A stretch of 64,000 bases of DNA, taken from the NCBI GenBank assembly GCA_016860845.1, contig BOKF01000007.1:186001-250000 (forward strand), in the 5' to 3' direction. Below are positions 60,133-64,000 of the stretch, piece after piece. The stretch's first letter is position 1. The number at the start of each line of letters is the position of its first letter. A program made the translations under genes and the position numbers. This DNA comes from Chloroflexota bacterium. GTDB lineage: Bacteria; Chloroflexota; Anaerolineae; 4572-78; J111. A model generated the notes under the pieces. That model made no database searches. It was not told the origin of the DNA and was given only the letters and a program-made list of their open reading frames with translations.

Positions 60133-60651
60133 TTATCGTGGCGTCCCTGCTCGTGGACAGGAAACCGTAGGATTCCAATCCTCGAACATCCCGGCCGGGT
60201 TGTGCTTCCAGAGCCAGATATGAAGTACATACACCCCCAGGTCTTTGTTCAGGTGGAGATGGCGGCCAAGCACGGATGGCGGCATGGTATTACCCGCTGC
60301 ATCCCACTTATCCGCCGGCACGATGTATTCAACCGCCCCCAGCTTGAGTTGTCCCTTCGGCCCGGGGGCGTATACCATGGCCTCCGGCTGCAATGCGTCC
60401 AGCTTCAGGTCGAGTATATCCGTGTTAATATAATGAAAGCCCATCGCTCCGACGCCGGGTTTCTCGAAGCACTGATCCAGGCCCTCGCGCAGGTCATATC
60501 CCGCTTGCCGAGCCACCTCGACGCGCTGGAATTTGGCCGTCGCCTTCCGTACTTTTGCCAGTTCGTTTTGGTTGTTGGCACTGACCACCGTTACAATGAG
60601 GCCAATCAGGATCATAACCAGCCCCATCCCTACAAATACTTTGCGTTTCAT
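60133..60651 (-). CDS. secreted protein of unknown function
   Basis: A 172-residue protein with a signal peptide or anchor (MKRKVFVGMGLVMILIGLIV, then VVSANNQ). The mature part has features I recall from a conserved family in soil bacteria: a helix VEVARQAGYDLREGLDQCFE, GAMGFHYINTD, a YAPGPKGQLKLGAVEYI strand and a histidine-rich end VYVLHIWLWKHNPAGMFEDWNP with a C-terminal Cys. Two cysteines could pair outside the membrane. The name and activity are unknown. AAGGAG precedes the ATG. Confidence 0.78.
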   Translation of the reverse strand: MKRKVFVGMGLVMILIGLIVTVVSANNQNELAKVRKATAKFQRVEVARQAGYDLREGLDQCFEKPGVGAMGFHYINTDILDLKLDALQPEAMVYAPGPKGQLKLGAVEYIVPADKWDAAGNTMPPSVLGRHLHLNKDLGVYVLHIWLWKHNPAGMFEDWNPTVSCPRAGTPR

Positions 60652-60913
60652 TGGAATCTCCTTACATTAATGGTATGATTTTGTACCCAGGTATTGGGTT
60701 TCCCCATTTCTTTGAGAACACTGTGTCGGTCCGTGAAATGGCCGGCAAATCTTTCTACTCAGGTTAGCCGTTCCCGGCCCATCTCGTTCAATCACATCCT
60801 TTAGGTATTTTGTTGCTCCTTTCGTTGATAAAATATTTAATTGATTGATCTGACCTCAGTTTATCCCAGCCTCGTCTATCGGTCGTGTAAGAAGGCGTTT
60901 AAACAAACGTCTA
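60652..60913. other. divergent intergenic region
   Basis: No coding frame. It separates the secreted-protein gene from the last regulator gene. An inverted element GCGTTTAAACAAACGTC near 60.90 kb, just upstream of the regulator promoter, is a possible operator. Confidence 0.5.
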
Positions 60914-60944
60914 TTGAGGTAAATTCATTGATTTGTGTTATAAT
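60914..60944 (+). promoter_or_regulatory. promoter for the BTAD regulator
   Basis: TTGAGG (60914-60919), 19-bp spacer, consensus TATAAT (60939-60944) with an extended TGT. It lies 20 bp before the start codon. Confidence 0.6.
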
Positions 60945-60964
60945 CGGCCGCTGAGGTAGCCTCG

Positions 60965-63900
60965 ATGGCAAAGTTGAAGTTGTTTTTCCTTGGCCCACCC
61001 CGGATTGAGCTTGATGACGTGTCGCTTGAGATTGAGTCGCACAAAGGCGTGGCCCTGCTGGCTTATTTAAGCGTTACCGCTCAGAGCCACAACCGGGATG
61101 CGTTGAGTACCCTGTTTTGGCCCGATGCTGACCAGAGCCGGGCGCTGTCTTATCTGCGTCACACCCTGTGGTCGCTCAAGAAGACGCTGGGGGATAGTTG
61201 GCTGGAGATTAGCCGGGAACAGGTGGGACCTCAGCCTGAAGCGGACATCTGGCTGGATGTAACCGCGTTTCGACAGCACCTCAAAACCCCCTTAAATCAC
61301 AATTCCGCAGATAAAGTGGGTGCGGAAACCCTGCCGTTGCTGGCCGAAGCGGTCGAGCTTTATCGCGGTGATTTTTTGGCCGGTTTTACCCTGCCGGATG
61401 CGCCGGAGTTTGACGAGTGGCAATTCTTTCAGATGGAGGAGTTGCGCCAGAAACTGGCCGGAGCCTTGGAACGGTTGGTGTGGGGCTACAGCCGCCAGGG
61501 CAACTACGAGACCGCTATTCCATATGGCCGGCGCTGGGTGGCGCTCGACCCGCTGCACGAACCGGCCCAACGTCACCTGATGCAGCTCTATGGCGAGGCC
61601 GGCCAAAAGGCCGCAGCCCTGCGCCAGTACGAGGAGTATACGGCGCTGTTGGAAAAGGAACTGGGCTTGCCGCCTGACGAGGAAACAACGACGCTCTACG
61701 AGGCGATTAGGGCAAAGCGCATCGTAGAGCCGTTCTTGAAAACCCGGCAGAAAGGAAACGCTTCGGCTTCGCTCCCGGTAAACAAAATGGCAGCGGAGAA
61801 AGATGCCAATTTCCTCCCTGCTTCCTCGCCTAATCTGGACCGTCAAGCTGCCTTGAAACGGGTGGCCCAGCATCGAGAAAGCGGCGACTATCCTGCCGCC
61901 ATTGATTTATTGAAACTGCTGCTGGCTTCCCACCCGGCTGATGAGTCCATCCACCGGGAGTTGATGCAGCTTTATGCCCTGGCCGGCCGCCGCCACGAAG
62001 CCCTGCGCCAATACCAGGACTGTCTCGAGGCGTTGGCGTCCCACAGCGTGTCGCCTCATCCCGAAACCGAAGCCCTGTACCGGCAGATTATGAGCGGCCA
62101 GGTGTCGCCGCCGCCCGCAGCCAAGCCTAAACCGGTTTGGCTGCCTCCCGCGCCTATTGCCGTTGAAATGGAACGAAGTACCCCTCTGGCCGGACGGAGG
62201 GCGGAATTGGCGAACCTCCAAAGCAGGATGCAGGCGGCCCGGCAGGGTCAGGGCTGTACCATCTTGTTGGCTGGGGAAACGGGCGTGGGCAAAACCAGGC
62301 TGGCCTATGAAGCTTTGCGCTTTGCCGCGCTGGTTGGTATGCCAACCCTTATCGGCGCAGCCTATGAAGAGGAAGGGCCTCTGCCCTATCAACCCTTCAT
62401 CGAAGCCTTTGAGCGTTACCTGGGAGAGCAGCACCGGCCACCCGAACAGCACCCGATCACCCACTACCAACCGCTGGGATCAAGTGATCCTCAACAGGAA
62501 CATTCTGCCCTGTTTAAGGCTACCGCCACTTTTCTGACAACCCTGACTGCCCAGGCCCCGGTAGTTCTGTTATTGGATGATCTGCATGCTGCCGACGAAG
62601 CCAGCCTGAGTCTTTTCCATTTTCTGGCCCGGCAGACCCGCTCGACCCCCCTCATCTTGCTGGCCACCTATCGAACCGACCTGGCAACGCGACCTGCCTC
62701 CCCCTTCGACCGCCTGCTCAATGCGCTTTACCGCGAGCAGTTAAGCCAGGTGTATCATCTCACCCCTTTAGCGGAGCAAGACGGTGCTCAAATCATCAAC
62801 CATATCCTGGAAGGCGCAGCCGACCCGGCTCTGATCAAGGCTATCGCCGAACTGGCCGAGGGCAACCCCTTTTGCACGCAAGAGATCACCCGGGCGATGC
62901 TTAAGGACGATCATCTGATTCAAGAAGCAGGCCAATGGCGAATGAGACCGGGCGTTACCCCATCCGTCTCTGCTGAGCTTCAGGAATTGCTGCGGGAGCG
63001 CATGCACCGTTTTGGCTCGAATATTGAAGTGGTGCTCACAGCAGCAGCCATCATTGGGCGAGAATTTCGCTTTCCGGTATTACGAGTAGTGACCGATCTA
63101 CCTGACGGCGAATTGTTGGATGCTCTTGATGCCGCCCTCAGAGGTCATCTTTTGGAGGAAACGGAAGCGGGCTATCGTTTTCGTCACTCCCTGATCCGCC
63201 ATACCCTGTATGATGGGCTTAGCCAGGTCCGGCGGACTTGGCTGCACAGGCGGGTTGCAGAGGCCATTGAGACTTTGTATGGTTCCCAGCCCGACCGTCT
63301 CCGGCTGCATGTGGAATCGCTGGCGTTTCACTATAGCTTGAGCGATCAGCAGGGGCAGGCTTTGCCTTATCTGATCCAAGCGGGACATAAAGCCATAGCT
63401 GTTTATGCCCTTGAAATGGCCGCTGCCTACTTTGAACAGGCCCTGAAGCTGATGGATGAATCGGCTCTGGCTAAGCCAGACCAACGCTGGCACATTCTGA
63501 CACAATTGGCCTGGTGTTCTTATATTCTGGCCGATTCGCGCCAAGCCGTAGCCTATGTTGACCAGGCGCTCGCTTTGGCGGCAACCGAAAATTGGCAGCC
63601 CGTCCCGAAAGAAAAAATACAACTGTATCTGCAAGCCGCCTTCGCCCTGATTACTACCGGCGATATGAATGCTGCGCAGCCCTACCTGGAAGCGGTTCAA
63701 GCGGAAGTAGGCGAAATGGTCGAGGAGTCGGTTGAGTATGCCGATTTGTTGTATTATGTGGCCTTGTGGCACTGGCATCGGGATGAATATCAACAGGCTT
63801 ATGCCATAGCTCAACGTTGTTTAAGGGTTGCTAAAAGCCTGGATGCGCCTGATGTGCTGGCTCGCGCCTATGAAGTTCTGGCCTTGGCGGCTCATTCACT

Positions 63901-64000
63901 GGGCAAGTGGCAGGAGGGGCTGGGCTTTGAAGCCCAGCGTTCCGCGTTGACCGGGGCTAACCTTGATTTCTCCGTTGCCTTTGACGCTCATTTGTGTCTG
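60965..64000 (+). CDS. BTAD-AAA transcriptional regulator (runs off the window)
   Basis: The first 1012 codons of a second large AfsR/SARP-like regulator. The N-terminal winged helix (KLKLFFLGPPRIELDD, then STLFWPDADQSRALSYLRHTL) is followed by a BTAD domain and a repeat of its TPR-like half (two PLHEPAQRHLMQLYGEAG-type segments at about 200 and 330). The AAA_16 ATPase has Walker A AGETGVGKT (K443) and Walker B VLLLDDLHAADE. A helical C-terminus continues past the window edge. It resembles the 1200-residue regulator at 38-42 kb in plan but not closely in sequence. Confidence 0.9.
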   Translation, partial: MAKLKLFFLGPPRIELDDVSLEIESHKGVALLAYLSVTAQSHNRDALSTLFWPDADQSRALSYLRHTLWSLKKTLGDSWLEISREQVGPQPEADIWLDVTAFRQHLKTPLNHNSADKVGAETLPLLAEAVELYRGDFLAGFTLPDAPEFDEWQFFQMEELRQKLAGALERLVWGYSRQGNYETAIPYGRRWVALDPLHEPAQRHLMQLYGEAGQKAAALRQYEEYTALLEKELGLPPDEETTTLYEAIRAKRIVEPFLKTRQKGNASASLPVNKMAAEKDANFLPASSPNLDRQAALKRVAQHRESGDYPAAIDLLKLLLASHPADESIHRELMQLYALAGRRHEALRQYQDCLEALASHSVSPHPETEALYRQIMSGQVSPPPAAKPKPVWLPPAPIAVEMERSTPLAGRRAELANLQSRMQAARQGQGCTILLAGETGVGKTRLAYEALRFAALVGMPTLIGAAYEEEGPLPYQPFIEAFERYLGEQHRPPEQHPITHYQPLGSSDPQQEHSALFKATATFLTTLTAQAPVVLLLDDLHAADEASLSLFHFLARQTRSTPLILLATYRTDLATRPASPFDRLLNALYREQLSQVYHLTPLAEQDGAQIINHILEGAADPALIKAIAELAEGNPFCTQEITRAMLKDDHLIQEAGQWRMRPGVTPSVSAELQELLRERMHRFGSNIEVVLTAAAIIGREFRFPVLRVVTDLPDGELLDALDAALRGHLLEETEAGYRFRHSLIRHTLYDGLSQVRRTWLHRRVAEAIETLYGSQPDRLRLHVESLAFHYSLSDQQGQALPYLIQAGHKAIAVYALEMAAAYFEQALKLMDESALAKPDQRWHILTQLAWCSYILADSRQAVAYVDQALALAATENWQPVPKEKIQLYLQAAFALITTGDMNAAQPYLEAVQAEVGEMVEESVEYADLLYYVALWHWHRDEYQQAYAIAQRCLRVAKSLDAPDVLARAYEVLALAAHSLGKWQEGLGFEAQRSALTGANLDFSVAFDAHLCL

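Noticed and set aside
1..64000. tRNA or rRNA genes
   Set aside because: No cloverleaf with a TTCGANNC arm or rRNA-like stretch was recognised in the intergenic gaps; a scan by tRNAscan-SE and Infernal would be decisive.

Overview
The window looks like chromosome from an uncultured member of the phylum Chloroflexota (Anaerolineae or a related class). This is an inference from content: large BTAD/AAA regulators, an NB-ARC protein with a double WD40 propeller, FmdB zinc ribbons, FdrA-type genes, many palindromic intergenic repeats and GC-rich coding sequence. I found no rRNA, tRNA, CRISPR array or complete insertion sequence.

0-11.5 kb is mostly housekeeping: a tungsten/molybdenum aldehyde:ferredoxin oxidoreductase; a Rieske protein divergent from a MarR regulator across a palindromic operator region; an aldehyde dehydrogenase; FtsK; a Nudix protein; and a repair pair (an AlkZ-like glycosylase overlapping MutM, with a decayed paralogue upstream), then a WYL regulator. 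11.6-15.9 kb is an AT-rich island: a UPF0175/DUF3368 toxin-antitoxin pair followed by a 1126-residue NERD-NACHT-HEAT protein that resembles NLR-like anti-phage proteins. 15.9-24 kb holds a quinone oxidoreductase, a methyltransferase/SDR/nucleotidyltransferase/PAP2 run, a CoA-type Nudix protein, GalT, and a convergent MBL-fold hydrolase.

24-37.4 kb is almost entirely minus-strand. It has four parts: a glycosyltransferase-ComA-MBL unit; FmdB and FdrA; a DUF1116 gene coupled to an unknown gene, with OsmC and a small unknown gene; and a CoA-disulfide-reductase-like flavoprotein. Upstream of these lies a recognisable Nit1C cluster (Sll0787 AIR-synthase-like, MSMEG_0567 GNAT, MSMEG_0568 radical SAM, MSMEG_0572). 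The nitrilase that normally defines Nit1C is absent. An amidohydrolase gene occupies the head of the cluster, and an MSMEG_0565-family glycosyltransferase lies downstream.

37.8-49.3 kb: a second FmdB, a 1200-residue BTAD/AAA regulator, TrxB, SerA, a SerB-like phosphatase, an alpha/beta hydrolase and Lon. 49.5-60.7 kb is accessory: a DUF1801 gene, a broken phosphotransferase gene, a run of small alpha/beta-barrel and SnoaL-like proteins (two with nearly the same 5' leader), a truncated IS5-type transposase, and an HTH-NB-ARC-WD40 gene lying between two 147-bp inverted repeats that differ at only four positions. The window ends inside a second BTAD/AAA regulator.

A theme across the window is short degenerate tandem repeats with 7-bp or 10-bp units, often in inverted pairs. 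They sit between genes and repeatedly form the stop codon or first codons of the neighbouring gene. Three further dispersed palindromic families are also present.
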